Shown: one piece after another, positions 1 to 8,094 of the stretch | How the letters are laid out: the number at the start of each line of letters is the position of its first letter | Position numbering within the stretch: the first letter of the stretch is position 1 | NCBI GenBank assembly: GCA_021829515.1 | Contig: JAKBPM010000003.1 | Location: 25,578-89,577 of the forward strand | Direction of reading: 5' to 3' | Length of the DNA stretch: 64,000 nucleotides | Source: Nitrospirota bacterium | GTDB taxonomy: Bacteria > Nitrospirota_A > Leptospirillia > Leptospirillales > Leptospirillaceae | Notes under the pieces: model-generated | The model's database searches: none | The model's input: the letters and a program-made list of their open reading frames with translations, nothing else | What the model was told of the DNA's origin: nothing | Made by a program: the position numbers and the translations under genes

Positions 1-238
1 GTTGTCGGCTGGTCCGGTCAAGACGGCTTCAGGTCGTGCAATCAAGGGGTTTGGTGATATGGTGAAGACGGTTTCCGAGCAATCGGCGATAAAAGATCAA
101 TTGACCGTCTCCGAAGTTGCGGATGTTGCTGTTTCTCTCTTGTCTCCCTACTTCAGGGGAGTGACAGGGGAGCTTGTTCATGTCGACATGGGCTACCACG
201 CTCTGGGGATGGTTTTGCCCGGATCGGGTGCGGTTTAA
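1..238 (+). CDS. fabI: enoyl-[acyl-carrier-protein] reductase FabI, C-terminal part (5' end outside window)
   Basis: The frame is open from the window edge and encodes the last 78 residues of an SDR-type protein. The stretch SAGPVKT followed by the helix/loop region and the ending GELVHVDMGYHALGM match the C-terminus of FabI, the NAD(P)H-dependent reductase of the last step of fatty-acid elongation in the cytoplasm. The active-site Tyr/Lys and the NAD-binding fold lie upstream of the window and cannot be seen. A different SDR is possible but less likely, because the GP-V/I-KT loop and the GELVHVD strand are typical of FabI. A weak inverted repeat at 340-361 (AAATGTT/AACATTT) follows and could end the transcript. 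Confidence 0.82.
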   Translation, partial: LSAGPVKTASGRAIKGFGDMVKTVSEQSAIKDQLTVSEVADVAVSLLSPYFRGVTGELVHVDMGYHALGMVLPGSGAV

Positions 239-469
239 CGAGAGTCTTTTCGCGCAAACTTCTTCCACTTTTTCGAACCCTTCATTTCAAGAAATAATGG
301 GGGGTTCGCTCTTTTCTTCGTTCAGAGCTTGTTCTGCTCAAATGTTTAATCTTTAACATTTTGCATGTTTTTAATGATTTATGCTGTTTGATTATGCAAT
401 TTGAGGGGAGTACCCTGACCCCTGGACGTGAATTGCATCAAAAAAAGAACCTTTCTGCAGGAGGGAATC
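239..469. other. intergenic region between fabI and the Rieske gene
   Basis: This stretch is AT-rich and carries no convincing gene. It holds a 7-bp inverted repeat (340-346 with 355-361) and the AGGAGG-type Shine-Dalgarno site (about 459-464) of the Rieske gene. The promoter of the bc operon must lie here or upstream, but I could not pick a clear -35/-10 pair. Confidence 0.4.
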
Positions 470-1408
470 ATGTCGGAGCCAGTTGTTTTTCGAATGGGGA
501 TCCCGGTTGTGGATCATTCGGGAAAACAGGTCGGAACATTGGAGCAGCTTGTTTTTCACGAAACCCAAAAAAAAATTGATGAGCTTGTTGTCCGCGAGCT
601 TTCCGGCCTGCGCCGCCTGCCAATGGACCTTGTTTCGCAGGTTTCCCCCTCATCGATTCATCTCAAGAAAAAAATGGATTCGGGTGGACTTTCCCAATGG
701 CCCATATTTCACCCTGAAGATTATGAAGAGGTTCCTTCCTGGTTTTTTCCGCCCGGCGCGCATATTGAAGTTGGCGCCCTTGTTACACTGAAGCCATGCG
801 ATGTTCGGGAAATGGGTGAAGAGCATGCCATGAGCCGAAGGGACTTTATGGCGAGGTCGACGCTTGTGGTCGCATCAATGATCGGTGTCAGCCTTGTTGT
901 TCCCATCGGAGGCTATATCCTGACCGCAACCCAGACGAAAGTGTCCGATCACTGGGTTGATCTTGGGATCATGCTGGACAGTCTCCCTCTTGATACTCCG
1001 GTTGCGCATAATTTCTTTGGAATGTCGGTGAGCGGATGGATGAAGGTTCCGGTCTCAAGAACCGTATGGCTGATCCATCATTCAAATCCGGACGCTCCGG
1101 ATTCAAAACCGGAAGACCAGATCAAGGGGCTGGACTCTCCGCTTGAGGCCAAAAATTCGGACCCGAGGCTCACAGTCCTTTCTCCCGTCTGTCCCCATCT
1201 TGGCTGTGCTCCTCAATGGACGCCCGAACGAAAAGAGTTCATATGCCCATGTCATCATTCCATCTATCAAATCAATGGAAACCGTGTCTCCGGTCCCGCG
1301 CCAAGGCCGATGGACTCCCTGCCAGTCAGGGTTTCCAAGGATGGGGCGATATCGATTGTCTATGAGCAGTTTGTTGTCGGGATCCCTCAAAAGGTCAGGC
1401 TGTCCTGA
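470..1408 (+). CDS. Rieske iron-sulfur protein with N-terminal PRC-barrel-like domain
   Basis: This is the 2Fe-2S subunit of a cytochrome bc complex, which takes electrons from quinol and passes them to c-type cytochromes at the membrane. The start chosen is ATG 470, behind GGAGG; an upstream GTG at 428 has no such site. Residues about 1-110 form a separate cytoplasmic-looking domain resembling a PRC barrel (VDHSGKQVGTLEQLVF). Then comes MSRRDF (121-126), a twin-arginine-like stretch before a membrane anchor at about 130-152. The Rieske domain has box I CPHLGC (C241, H243, C246) and box II CPCHHS (C259, C261, H262), so both Fe ligands and the disulfide cysteines are present. The next gene is cytochrome b, 56 bp on. 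The PRC front end is not part of ordinary Rieske proteins, so export must place 120 residues on the cytoplasmic side. Confidence 0.9.
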   Translation: MSEPVVFRMGIPVVDHSGKQVGTLEQLVFHETQKKIDELVVRELSGLRRLPMDLVSQVSPSSIHLKKKMDSGGLSQWPIFHPEDYEEVPSWFFPPGAHIEVGALVTLKPCDVREMGEEHAMSRRDFMARSTLVVASMIGVSLVVPIGGYILTATQTKVSDHWVDLGIMLDSLPLDTPVAHNFFGMSVSGWMKVPVSRTVWLIHHSNPDAPDSKPEDQIKGLDSPLEAKNSDPRLTVLSPVCPHLGCAPQWTPERKEFICPCHHSIYQINGNRVSGPAPRPMDSLPVRVSKDGAISIVYEQFVVGIPQKVRLS

Positions 1409-1464
1409 GGTCGATTCCCTGACTGGTTGGCTGGAAATTCTTTAAACATTTGGAGGGCTCTCTC

Positions 1465-2847
1465 ATGCATTCTTCACGCCCGAATCGTCTGGTGGAATAT
1501 CTTGATGAACGGATCAGAGTAAGGTCCCTGATGCAGTTTCTCCTTGCAGAGCCAATGCCGGGCGGTGCAAGGTGGGCTTATATTTTTGGGAGCATGGTCC
1601 TTTTTTCGCTGATTATCCAGTTCGTGACAGGTGTCATGCTGGCTTTTGACTACGGCGGGACACCCGACCATGCATGGGACAGTGTCAATTACATCGATCA
1701 CCTCAAATATGGGGAGCTTCCTGTCGGGCGCTTGATCCGGGGCTTCCATTACTGGGGTGCTTCGGTTATGGTTATTCTGGTGGGACTCCATCTTCTTCAG
1801 GTTTTCATATGGGGGGCCTACAAGCGGCCGCGGGAGGTCATGTGGCTGGTTGGTGTCGTATTGCTGGCATTGACGATGGTCGCTGCCTTTACCGGCTATC
1901 TTCTCCCGTGGGATGAAAGAGCCTATTGGGGAACGATCGTGGGAACAAACATGATGGGGATCATCCCGGTTGTTGGTCCTGTGATCAAAAGTGCAATCAG
2001 GGGAGGCACAGGGTTGGGGGCTTTGACCCTTTCCCACTTCTTTGCCATTCACACCATGGTTCTTCCGTCCTTGTTTATCGGATTCTTTACCTTGCACATG
2101 GTTATTTTTCGCCGGGTCGGACCTGCGGGACCCTTTAGGGGGACTCCGTCCGAGCTTGAAAACAAGAAAGAGTTTTTTTATCCGAGACAGGTTTTGATGG
2201 ACTCTCTCGGGATGCTGTTTATCTTTATCCTGGTGGCAACGCTTGCCATCCTTTTTCCACCAGGTCTTGAGGCGATGGCGAATCCGGCAAACTCAACCTA
2301 CTCTCCAACCCCCGCCTGGTACTTTGACTGGGTTTTCCAGCTGTTGAAGATGATCCGCCCGGAGATTGCCGGGGTTCTCGGGATACCTCTTATCGTCGGT
2401 ATCCTGCTTGTGCTCTGGCCGTTTTTTGATAAAAGTCCTGAACGCTCTCCCTACAAGCGTCCCGTGGTTGTTTCGACGATTCTTTTGAGTCTTGCCCTGA
2501 TCATTGTCCTTTCCCTGGAGGCTGAAGCCGGGTACAAGCCAATGGTATCCCTTGACAGAAGCGCCATGGCCCGTGGAAAAATTGTCTTTGATCACAGTGG
2601 ATGCATGGGGTGCCATATGCTTAACGGAAAGGGTGGCAAGATAGGTCCTGACCTCTCCGAAGAGGGACTCGCTGGTCACTCGGAGCATTGGCTTCAGGTA
2701 CAGTTTCTGAACTCGGGGGCCCACTTCCCGAATTCCCCGATGCCGAAGTTTACATTTTTGAAGCCGGATCAGCTTCACGATCTCGCCCAGTATGTCTCGT
2801 CTCTTGGAAGGGCAGGGTGGCCTGACCCTACTGCGCCGAGCCGTTGA
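1465..2847 (+). CDS. cytochrome b (b6 + subunit IV fused) with C-terminal cytochrome c domain
   Basis: This is the membrane quinol-oxidising subunit of a bc complex, 460 residues from ATG 1465 behind GGAGG. The N-terminal helices carry the heme-b histidines (GFHYWGASVMVILVGLH and FFAIHTMVLPSLFIGFFTLH), and the subunit-IV part with the Qo motif follows. After the last helix a periplasmic cytochrome c domain begins: CMGCH at about 380-384 binds heme c, and SPMPKF supplies the likely Met axial ligand. One polypeptide thus replaces cytochrome b6, subunit IV and cytochrome c1. The Qo motif reads PAWY instead of PEWY. The gene follows the Rieske gene in one operon and overlaps the 3' end of the opposite-strand thioredoxin-like gene by 20 bp. 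Confidence 0.93.
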   Translation: MHSSRPNRLVEYLDERIRVRSLMQFLLAEPMPGGARWAYIFGSMVLFSLIIQFVTGVMLAFDYGGTPDHAWDSVNYIDHLKYGELPVGRLIRGFHYWGASVMVILVGLHLLQVFIWGAYKRPREVMWLVGVVLLALTMVAAFTGYLLPWDERAYWGTIVGTNMMGIIPVVGPVIKSAIRGGTGLGALTLSHFFAIHTMVLPSLFIGFFTLHMVIFRRVGPAGPFRGTPSELENKKEFFYPRQVLMDSLGMLFIFILVATLAILFPPGLEAMANPANSTYSPTPAWYFDWVFQLLKMIRPEIAGVLGIPLIVGILLVLWPFFDKSPERSPYKRPVVVSTILLSLALIIVLSLEAEAGYKPMVSLDRSAMARGKIVFDHSGCMGCHMLNGKGGKIGPDLSEEGLAGHSEHWLQVQFLNSGAHFPNSPMPKFTFLKPDQLHDLAQYVSSLGRAGWPDPTAPSR

Positions 2848-3091
2848 GTGTCCGAATAATGTCGCTTGCCCTCTGTCTTTCAGGCATGCCTGAAAAATAA
2901 AGCCTGTTATTGATAAGGGTGGATGGAACCGTCTGGATCTGGTGCTCTTCCCGAAGAAGGGCACCTTCTGGTGATTCAATATCAACTTCTGTATATTCGA
3001 TATCCTGTTCGTCTGCCAGTTTTTCCCAGAAACGTTTGACGGGGGGGCAGGTGGGGCACCATGTGGCGGTAAGAAGCGTTACTTTAACCAT
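2828..3091 (-). CDS. small thioredoxin/glutaredoxin-like protein
   Basis: This 87-residue protein has a thioredoxin fold, with the redox motif WCPTC near residue 9 and the cis-Pro region TVPSTLI. It lacks a signal peptide, so it should act in the cytoplasm as a thiol reductant or regulator; the partner is unknown. The start ATG 3091 follows GGAGGAACG; the frame stays open further upstream but has no better start. It converges on the cytochrome b gene and overlaps its last 20 bp. It is divergent from the DUF6132-ridA pair, so a promoter region of about 90 bp is shared. Glutaredoxin-like (NrdH-type) is an alternative label. Confidence 0.8.
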   Translation of the reverse strand: MVKVTLLTATWCPTCPPVKRFWEKLADEQDIEYTEVDIESPEGALLREEHQIQTVPSTLINNRLYFSGMPERQRASDIIRTLNGSAQ

Positions 3092-3179
3092 CGTTCCTCC
3101 AGATTCAGTATTGTGTTGTTGTGTCTGTCCGGATAGTGTAGTGGAAGCTTCTGTCTCTATTCCACCAGGGGAGGTTTTT

Positions 3180-3362
3180 ATGATTGTGCGTTTGCTTCTG
3201 GGCGCGCTCGGAGGGGCTTTGTTTGGCCTGTTGATCTCAAGGGTCAATCGAAAGGGGTTTTGCTCCGGTACTGTCTGCCGGATGAATGGAGACCCCAAGG
3301 TTTCTATCCCATGGTATGCGCTGATCGGAGCCTTCCTGGGAGCAACATTCAGAGGAGTGTAA
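3180..3362 (+). CDS. small membrane protein, DUF6132-like
   Basis: A 60-residue protein starting at ATG 3180 behind GGGGAGG. Two hydrophobic segments (about 3-20 and 43-58) flank a short loop with two cysteines, GFCSGTVCRM. The pattern G-x-C-x-x-x-x-C followed by a YALIGAFLG segment is that of the DUF6132 family of tiny inner-membrane proteins. The function is not known. The stop codon abuts the ridA start (TAA then ATG), so the two genes are co-transcribed. Confidence 0.6.
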   Translation: MIVRLLLGALGGALFGLLISRVNRKGFCSGTVCRMNGDPKVSIPWYALIGAFLGATFRGV

Positions 3363-3728
3363 ATGAGCGTAAATGCTTTTCCCGTCCCTGTTGGTCCATA
3401 TCAGATTGCAAGACGCCATGGAAATCTTCTTTTTTTGTCGGGACAGATTCCTCTTGACCCGGATTCGGGAAATCTCGTTGAGGGTGGGATCTCGATCCAG
3501 ACAGAGCGGGTGATTCTCAATATCGCGGGAGTTCTGAAGTCTTATGGTCTTGACTGGAAATCGGTTTTGAAAGTTACCGTTTTTCTGACGGATCTCAACG
3601 ATTTCCCTGAAATGAATGCCGTTTACTCGCGATTGATCGGGGAACCTTATCCAGCTCGTTCGACAATTGGTGTTGCTGGCTTGCCAAAATCGTCAAGGAT
3701 CGAGATTGAGGCGATTGCTGCGGTATAG
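3363..3728 (+). CDS. ridA: RidA family reactive-intermediate deaminase
   Basis: This 121-residue protein spans a whole RidA/YjgF/UK114 domain. Visible family features are FLSGQIPLDP, the middle KVTVFLTDLNDFPEMNAVY and the ending PARSTIGVAGLPKSSRIEIEAIA, which contains the conserved Arg that holds the carboxylate of the 2-aminoacrylate-type imine. RidA hydrolyses such enamine/imine by-products of PLP enzymes in the cytoplasm. It begins directly after the DUF6132 stop codon. A perfect 8-bp hairpin at 3798-3822 lies downstream, between it and the convergent rpmB. Confidence 0.92.
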   Translation: MSVNAFPVPVGPYQIARRHGNLLFLSGQIPLDPDSGNLVEGGISIQTERVILNIAGVLKSYGLDWKSVLKVTVFLTDLNDFPEMNAVYSRLIGEPYPARSTIGVAGLPKSSRIEIEAIAAV

Positions 3729-3797
3729 GTGGAGTTTTCCTGAAGCGTCCCTGACAGGACGGGCATACAGTGTTCGATAATAGCGGGATTGGATGAA

Positions 3798-3822
3798 GGA
3801 GGAGCGGAAAGAGTGCTCCTCC
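3798..3822. terminator. hairpin between convergent ridA and rpmB
   Basis: GGAGGAGC (3798-3805) pairs perfectly with GCTCCTCC (3815-3822) around a 9-nt loop. It sits between two genes that converge, so it may end transcripts from both sides. The U-tracts on either side are poor, which is why I am not certain. Confidence 0.5.
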
Positions 3823-3850
3823 AATATCTTTACTGACAGAAACGGAAGGG

Positions 3851-4042
3851 CTAAAGGGCTTTTTGGACTTTTCCGCTTCTAATGCAACGGGTGCAGACCT
3901 GCAAGCGTTTTGCCGCTCCGTTGATCATCGCCCTGACAGGCTGTAAGTTGGGGCGAAATGCCCTTTTGCTGACCCTGTGGGAGTGGCTGATCTGGTTGCC
4001 CATTACCTTTGTCTTGCCACATACTGCACATTCTTTGGCCAC
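3851..4042 (-). CDS. rpmB: 50S ribosomal protein L28 (zinc-binding form)
   Basis: A 63-residue L28 starting at GTG 4042 behind AAAGG. The N-terminus has C-x-x-C (ECAVCGK) and the C-terminus has a second pair (CTRCIRSGKV), so this is the four-cysteine C+ form that holds zinc. The central GNQISHSHRVSKRAFRPNLQ is the typical L28 rRNA-binding part. It is part of the 50S subunit and is transcribed alone from a clear promoter at 4088-4116. The common partner rpmG is not adjacent. Confidence 0.95.
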   Translation of the reverse strand: MAKECAVCGKTKVMGNQISHSHRVSKRAFRPNLQPVRAMINGAAKRLQVCTRCIRSGKVQKAL

Positions 4043-4087
4043 GGTTCTTACCTTTCTTTAAACAGGATCCATCCACAAAACCTCTTC

Positions 4088-4116
4088 ATTCTAGAGAGAA
4101 AAAGAACCAAAATCAA
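4088..4116 (-). promoter_or_regulatory. sigma-70-type promoter of rpmB
   Basis: On the minus strand TTGATT (4116-4111) and TAGAAT (4093-4088) are separated by exactly 17 bp. The -10 lies 46 bp upstream of the rpmB start codon. The match to the housekeeping consensus is good. Confidence 0.6.
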
Positions 4117-4381
4117 GTCACTCTCCCTGTTCTTTTTCTCTTCTGCCTTCGGATTGTTGTCTTCGCACTGCCCTCTTTTCAGAAGGTCATCCTGTTGATG
4201 AGCGCGATCCGTTTTCATTGGTATTCTTGATATTTTCCATCGGTGTATTAGAATAGCTGGTAATTTTTCCGGGTTTTGGAAAATATCAACGTTTTTTTGT
4301 CTTTTCTTCTATCGGACAGTATCGTGTGGTGGCTGTTGCTGTCTGTCCGGCTTTTCCTTCAACCTAAGGAGTATTCCTGAC
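4117..4381. other. intergenic region upstream of the GGDEF gene
   Basis: AT-rich and without a credible gene. It must carry the promoter for the diguanylate cyclase; AAGGAG about 10 bp before GTG 4382 is its ribosome-binding site. I see no other structure that I would trust. Confidence 0.35.
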
Positions 4382-5488
4382 GTGGGAGATCCAACGCATA
4401 AAAAACCTTCTGAACTGGCCGCAGAGACTCTTCGTCATCTCAGCCGGGAAGGATTGCCACCCACCCCATGGAACTATGCTGAAGCCTATTTTCGGATGGA
4501 GGTTCCTCCCGGAAAAGAGACTTTGTGCGACCTTCTTGAAGTTTCTTCCATTTTTGCCCAGATGGAAGAGGACTCCTGGACTCTGCGGCAGCTTGAAGCC
4601 CTTGGCAGGCTTCTGCCCCAATTTCATCTTTTGTCCGAAAGGGAGACGGGGAGGGAGGTTCATTTTATCCTGAAAGACATCCTGACCCGGAACCGGAACT
4701 TTCTGAAAGAAGTTCTTGAAGACAAAAAGCAGTTTCAGAGAACGGTTCTCTTTTTAAATCAGATGATCTCCCAAGTTTCGGGAACACTGGAAAAAGCGTC
4801 TTTCAAACTTGAACGAAACGTTGAAATCCTCAATCAGTCAAAGTCGCTTGAAGAGGCAAAGACAGTGTTTCAGAAAATCACTGAGGAGTCCCGGGATCTT
4901 CTTTCCACAATCAAAAAAATGGGCAACGACATCCTGACGGCAAACAAGCAGTTGATGGCCTCCTCGATTGAAGCCAATCTCGATCCCCTCACAGGAATCC
5001 TGAATCGGCGCGGGCTTCAGCGAAAGCAGGGAAGCTTTGTCGGAAAAAGGATTGTTTTTATGGTATTCGACGCAGATCACTTCAAGGCGCTCAACGATCA
5101 GCATGGTCATGCGGCCGGCGATCTTTTTCTCAGACAGCTGGTGCTTTTTGTTGCAAGACAGCTCGAAGAGATGATTTTTTCTTTTTGCCGCTGGGGCGGG
5201 GATGAGTTTCTTGTGGTTTTTGAAGGGGAGGCATTGGAAACGATCGTTGAGAAGGCTGAAAGAATTCAGAAGGAGTTGCCAACTGGAGTCGATTCGCCCA
5301 GAATTTTTCTTCCAGGGAGTCAAAAGAATCATGTAACCCTCAGTATCGGTCTTTCTGGTGGAGACTATGGCGCACTTTCCGATTTCGAGCGGTTTTTTTC
5401 GTTGGCGGACAAGGCTCTGTATCAGGCAAAGCAGGATGGCCGAAATCTTGTTCGAGCGATCCATCTTGATGATCATCCCGGACAGTAA
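4382..5488 (+). CDS. diguanylate cyclase (GGDEF domain) with TPR-free helical N-terminus
   Basis: A 368-residue cytoplasmic protein starting at GTG 4382. The C-terminal half (about residue 205 on) is a GGDEF domain with DPLTGILNRRGL, FDADHFKALND, the exact active-site motif GGDEF and a later KALYQAKQDGRN, so it should make cyclic di-GMP from two GTP. The RxxD inhibitory site five residues before GGDEF is absent (the sequence there is MIFSFCRW), so product inhibition of the usual kind is not expected. The N-terminal 200 residues are helical, without membrane segments, and begin with a short PTPWNYAEAYF motif like that seen at the front of several soluble cyclases. It lies 88 bp before recG on the same strand. 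Confidence 0.9.
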   Translation: MGDPTHKKPSELAAETLRHLSREGLPPTPWNYAEAYFRMEVPPGKETLCDLLEVSSIFAQMEEDSWTLRQLEALGRLLPQFHLLSERETGREVHFILKDILTRNRNFLKEVLEDKKQFQRTVLFLNQMISQVSGTLEKASFKLERNVEILNQSKSLEEAKTVFQKITEESRDLLSTIKKMGNDILTANKQLMASSIEANLDPLTGILNRRGLQRKQGSFVGKRIVFMVFDADHFKALNDQHGHAAGDLFLRQLVLFVARQLEEMIFSFCRWGGDEFLVVFEGEALETIVEKAERIQKELPTGVDSPRIFLPGSQKNHVTLSIGLSGGDYGALSDFERFFSLADKALYQAKQDGRNLVRAIHLDDHPGQ

Positions 5489-5575
5489 AGAACGGAGCGA
5501 TGACCGGATGTTCTTGAGTCGATACTTTTTTTCTCCTCTTTCCTGTGCTCCGGATCCATCGGTCGGGGATTACTG

Positions 5576-7708
5576 GTGTTGACCCCTGCAACCCCCGTTT
5601 CATCCCTTCCTGATGTGGGCCCCCGGCGTGGAGAAAGACTTTCAAAGCTTGGTATACGGACGGTTCTGGACCTTCTCTATACCCTTCCGTTTCGCTACGA
5701 AGACCGAAGAGGTGTTCCTTCGGTTTCAAACCTGAAAGAGGGAGAGTCCCAGGGATTCCTGGCAACGGTGAGCTCCATCAGAAAAAAGGAGATACGGAAG
5801 CTCAAGGTGCCCATCATTGAGGCAGTCCTTTCGGATGGGTCCGGTTCAGTCAAGGCGGTCTGGTTTGGACAGGAGTACATTCTTAAAGCTCTATCCGAAG
5901 GATCTCACGCTTTCTTTTTTGGTCGAATCGAATATTCGGAGTTTGACCGGGCGATTGTTGTCAAAAGTCCTGTTTTTGAAAAGGTTGATCCAGGGAAAAA
6001 AGGTCGAAAAAGTTTTCATGTCAACAGGATCGTGCCCGTTTATCGGGAGTCCTTGGGTTTGACCTCCTCTTTCTTTCGGAAACTCCTTGGGGAAACACTT
6101 CTCTCGTTGTGGGGAAGTGACTTTGACCCTTTGCCGGAAAGCATTCGGCAAAAGTATGGATTTAATTCCTGGATCAAAATGATTGTAGGCCTTCATTTTC
6201 CGGGAGAGATTCCTGCTGGTGGTTCGGTCGAGTCCTTTCTCGAGCCCTCTTACCTGCCAAGAAAACGTCTCATCTATGAAGAATTTTTTTTACTGGAATT
6301 TTTGATGTTTCAGAAGAGAGCCGATATTCAAACGCAGGGCAGATCCGGTCGGTACCAGATCTCTCCGGAAGATTTCTCTGTTTTTTCCTCCCTCTTGCCT
6401 TTTGAATTGACCAATGCCCAGAAACGGGTCATGGCAGAAGTTACGTGTGACCTCGAGAAAGATTATCCGATGAATCGTCTTCTTCTGGGTGACGTTGGTT
6501 CCGGAAAGACGGCTATTGCAGCCTGGGCTCTCTACCTGGCGGTCAAGTCAGGTTTTCAGTGTGCATTGATGGCCCCGACCGAAATTCTGGCAAAGCAACA
6601 TGAAAAGACATTGACCCGATTTTTTTCCCCCATGGGTTTGACTCCCGCTCTTTTAACCAATAGTGTCAAGGGGAGTGATCGCAAAAGAATCGTTTCATGT
6701 GTCCATTCCGGGGAAATCTCCATGATCATCGGGACTCAGGCACTGATACAGGATAGCCTCAACTTCTCTTGTCTCGGTCTGGTGGTCATTGATGAGCAAC
6801 ATCGTTTTGGTGTGGATCAAAGGCGGACTTTAGCCGGGAAAGGAGCACAGCCGGATACCCTTTTGATGACGGCAACACCGATTCCCCGATCTCTTGCCCT
6901 GTCTTATTACGGTGATATGGACCTCTCGGTTCTCGACGAAAAGCCACCGGGAAGACTTGCTGTCAAGACGTCGATCGCCTCTCCGACCATCGACTTCTGG
7001 GACGGAACCGTCCGTCCCTTTCTTGAGAGGAGAGAGCAGGTGTTTGTTGTGTGTCCCCTGATCGAGGAATCCGAGGCGATCGATGCAAAGGATGCAACCA
7101 CACGCTGGGAATTTCTGTCGTCCCACTTTTCCTCTGTCGAGGTGGCTCTCCTCACGGGGCGGACCCCTGCCGAGCGCCGAGAGGAAATCATGGCCCGCTT
7201 TCGCTCGGGAGATATCCTCATGCTGGTTTCCACAACGGTTATCGAGGTGGGTGTCGATATTCCGAATGCTGCGGTGATGGTTGTTGAAAGTCCGGAGCGT
7301 TTTGGTCTTGCACAGTTGCACCAGCTTCGGGGGAGGGTTGGCCGTGGGGCGGTGCCCGGCTTCTTTTATCTTTTGCCTGGAGAGTCTGCCAGTGAGGAGG
7401 CCATTGCCAGACTTCGGATTCTTGAAGAATCGGACGATGGTTTTTTTGTGGCAGAAGAGGATCTTCGATCGAGAGGCCCGGGAGAATTCCTGGGCACTCG
7501 CCAGTCCGGAGCACCGGCTTTTATCTGTGCAGATCTTCTGAGAGATTTTGATGTGCTGAAATCCGTTCGTCTTGATGTCAATGAATTTTTTTCAGCGAGT
7601 GAGCGTCAGGCAATGGATCATCAGCGGTGGGTTTGGGAATGGACAACGGTTACAGACTTTATTCGATCGCGTTATACAGGAGTTGAGGAATGGATCGGAA
7701 TTCGGTGA
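5576..7708 (+). CDS. recG: ATP-dependent DNA helicase RecG
   Basis: A 710-residue SF2 helicase that remodels stalled replication forks and Holliday junctions. The N-terminal wedge/OB region (about 1-250) precedes the helicase motor: Walker A GDVGSGKT at about 304, DEQHRFG (motif II) at about 406 and TATPIPRSLAL (motif III) at about 432. The second RecA-like lobe has the end motif HQLRGRVGRG. The length fits the family (about 690). The start is GTG 5576 or the next codon TTG. The following small gene overlaps its last 19 bp, and ppx follows in the same run. Confidence 0.97.
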   Translation: MLTPATPVSSLPDVGPRRGERLSKLGIRTVLDLLYTLPFRYEDRRGVPSVSNLKEGESQGFLATVSSIRKKEIRKLKVPIIEAVLSDGSGSVKAVWFGQEYILKALSEGSHAFFFGRIEYSEFDRAIVVKSPVFEKVDPGKKGRKSFHVNRIVPVYRESLGLTSSFFRKLLGETLLSLWGSDFDPLPESIRQKYGFNSWIKMIVGLHFPGEIPAGGSVESFLEPSYLPRKRLIYEEFFLLEFLMFQKRADIQTQGRSGRYQISPEDFSVFSSLLPFELTNAQKRVMAEVTCDLEKDYPMNRLLLGDVGSGKTAIAAWALYLAVKSGFQCALMAPTEILAKQHEKTLTRFFSPMGLTPALLTNSVKGSDRKRIVSCVHSGEISMIIGTQALIQDSLNFSCLGLVVIDEQHRFGVDQRRTLAGKGAQPDTLLMTATPIPRSLALSYYGDMDLSVLDEKPPGRLAVKTSIASPTIDFWDGTVRPFLERREQVFVVCPLIEESEAIDAKDATTRWEFLSSHFSSVEVALLTGRTPAERREEIMARFRSGDILMLVSTTVIEVGVDIPNAAVMVVESPERFGLAQLHQLRGRVGRGAVPGFFYLLPGESASEEAIARLRILEESDDGFFVAEEDLRSRGPGEFLGTRQSGAPAFICADLLRDFDVLKSVRLDVNEFFSASERQAMDHQRWVWEWTTVTDFIRSRYTGVEEWIGIR

Positions 7709-8094
7709 GAATGGGTTCCCCGACCTCTTCCAGAAAGGAAGACTTTCTGCGGGGATTGGGGCTTTCCAGACGATGGAGCCAGATCGGGTTGTTTCAGATT
7801 TTCCATTTTCCGGAAATTCTTCGTACAGCAATTGCCATCAGACAAAATGAAAAGAGTCTCGATGCGGCAATTCATGAACTCGGTGACTTTGTCCATCAGC
7901 GAAAAGATCTTGCGTTTCTTGATGAGGGAGAGATGGTTGAGTGGGATCTCCTGAGGGGGCGCGTTTTACGATTTATGGAAGAGCGAAGCCGGCTGCTCAG
8001 GATTGGAGGGAGAAGCGATTTGAGCAAGACTAAAAAATCCTTGGAGGAAGTTTCTTCAGCTATCGGAAATCAATCAGGAGGGGCAAAGGAGTGA
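7690..8094 (+). CDS. hypothetical protein between recG and ppx
   Basis: I do not recognise this 134-residue protein. It starts at ATG 7690, inside the end of recG, behind AGGAG, and its stop overlaps the ppx start (GTGA), so it is translated as part of the recG-ppx run. It is rich in charged residues, predicted mostly helical, and has no signal peptide or cysteine. The central EKSLDAAIHELGDFVHQRKD could form a helical hairpin. The tight coupling on both sides makes it very likely a real gene. Confidence 0.7.
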   Translation: MDRNSVRMGSPTSSRKEDFLRGLGLSRRWSQIGLFQIFHFPEILRTAIAIRQNEKSLDAAIHELGDFVHQRKDLAFLDEGEMVEWDLLRGRVLRFMEERSRLLRIGGRSDLSKTKKSLEEVSSAIGNQSGGAKE

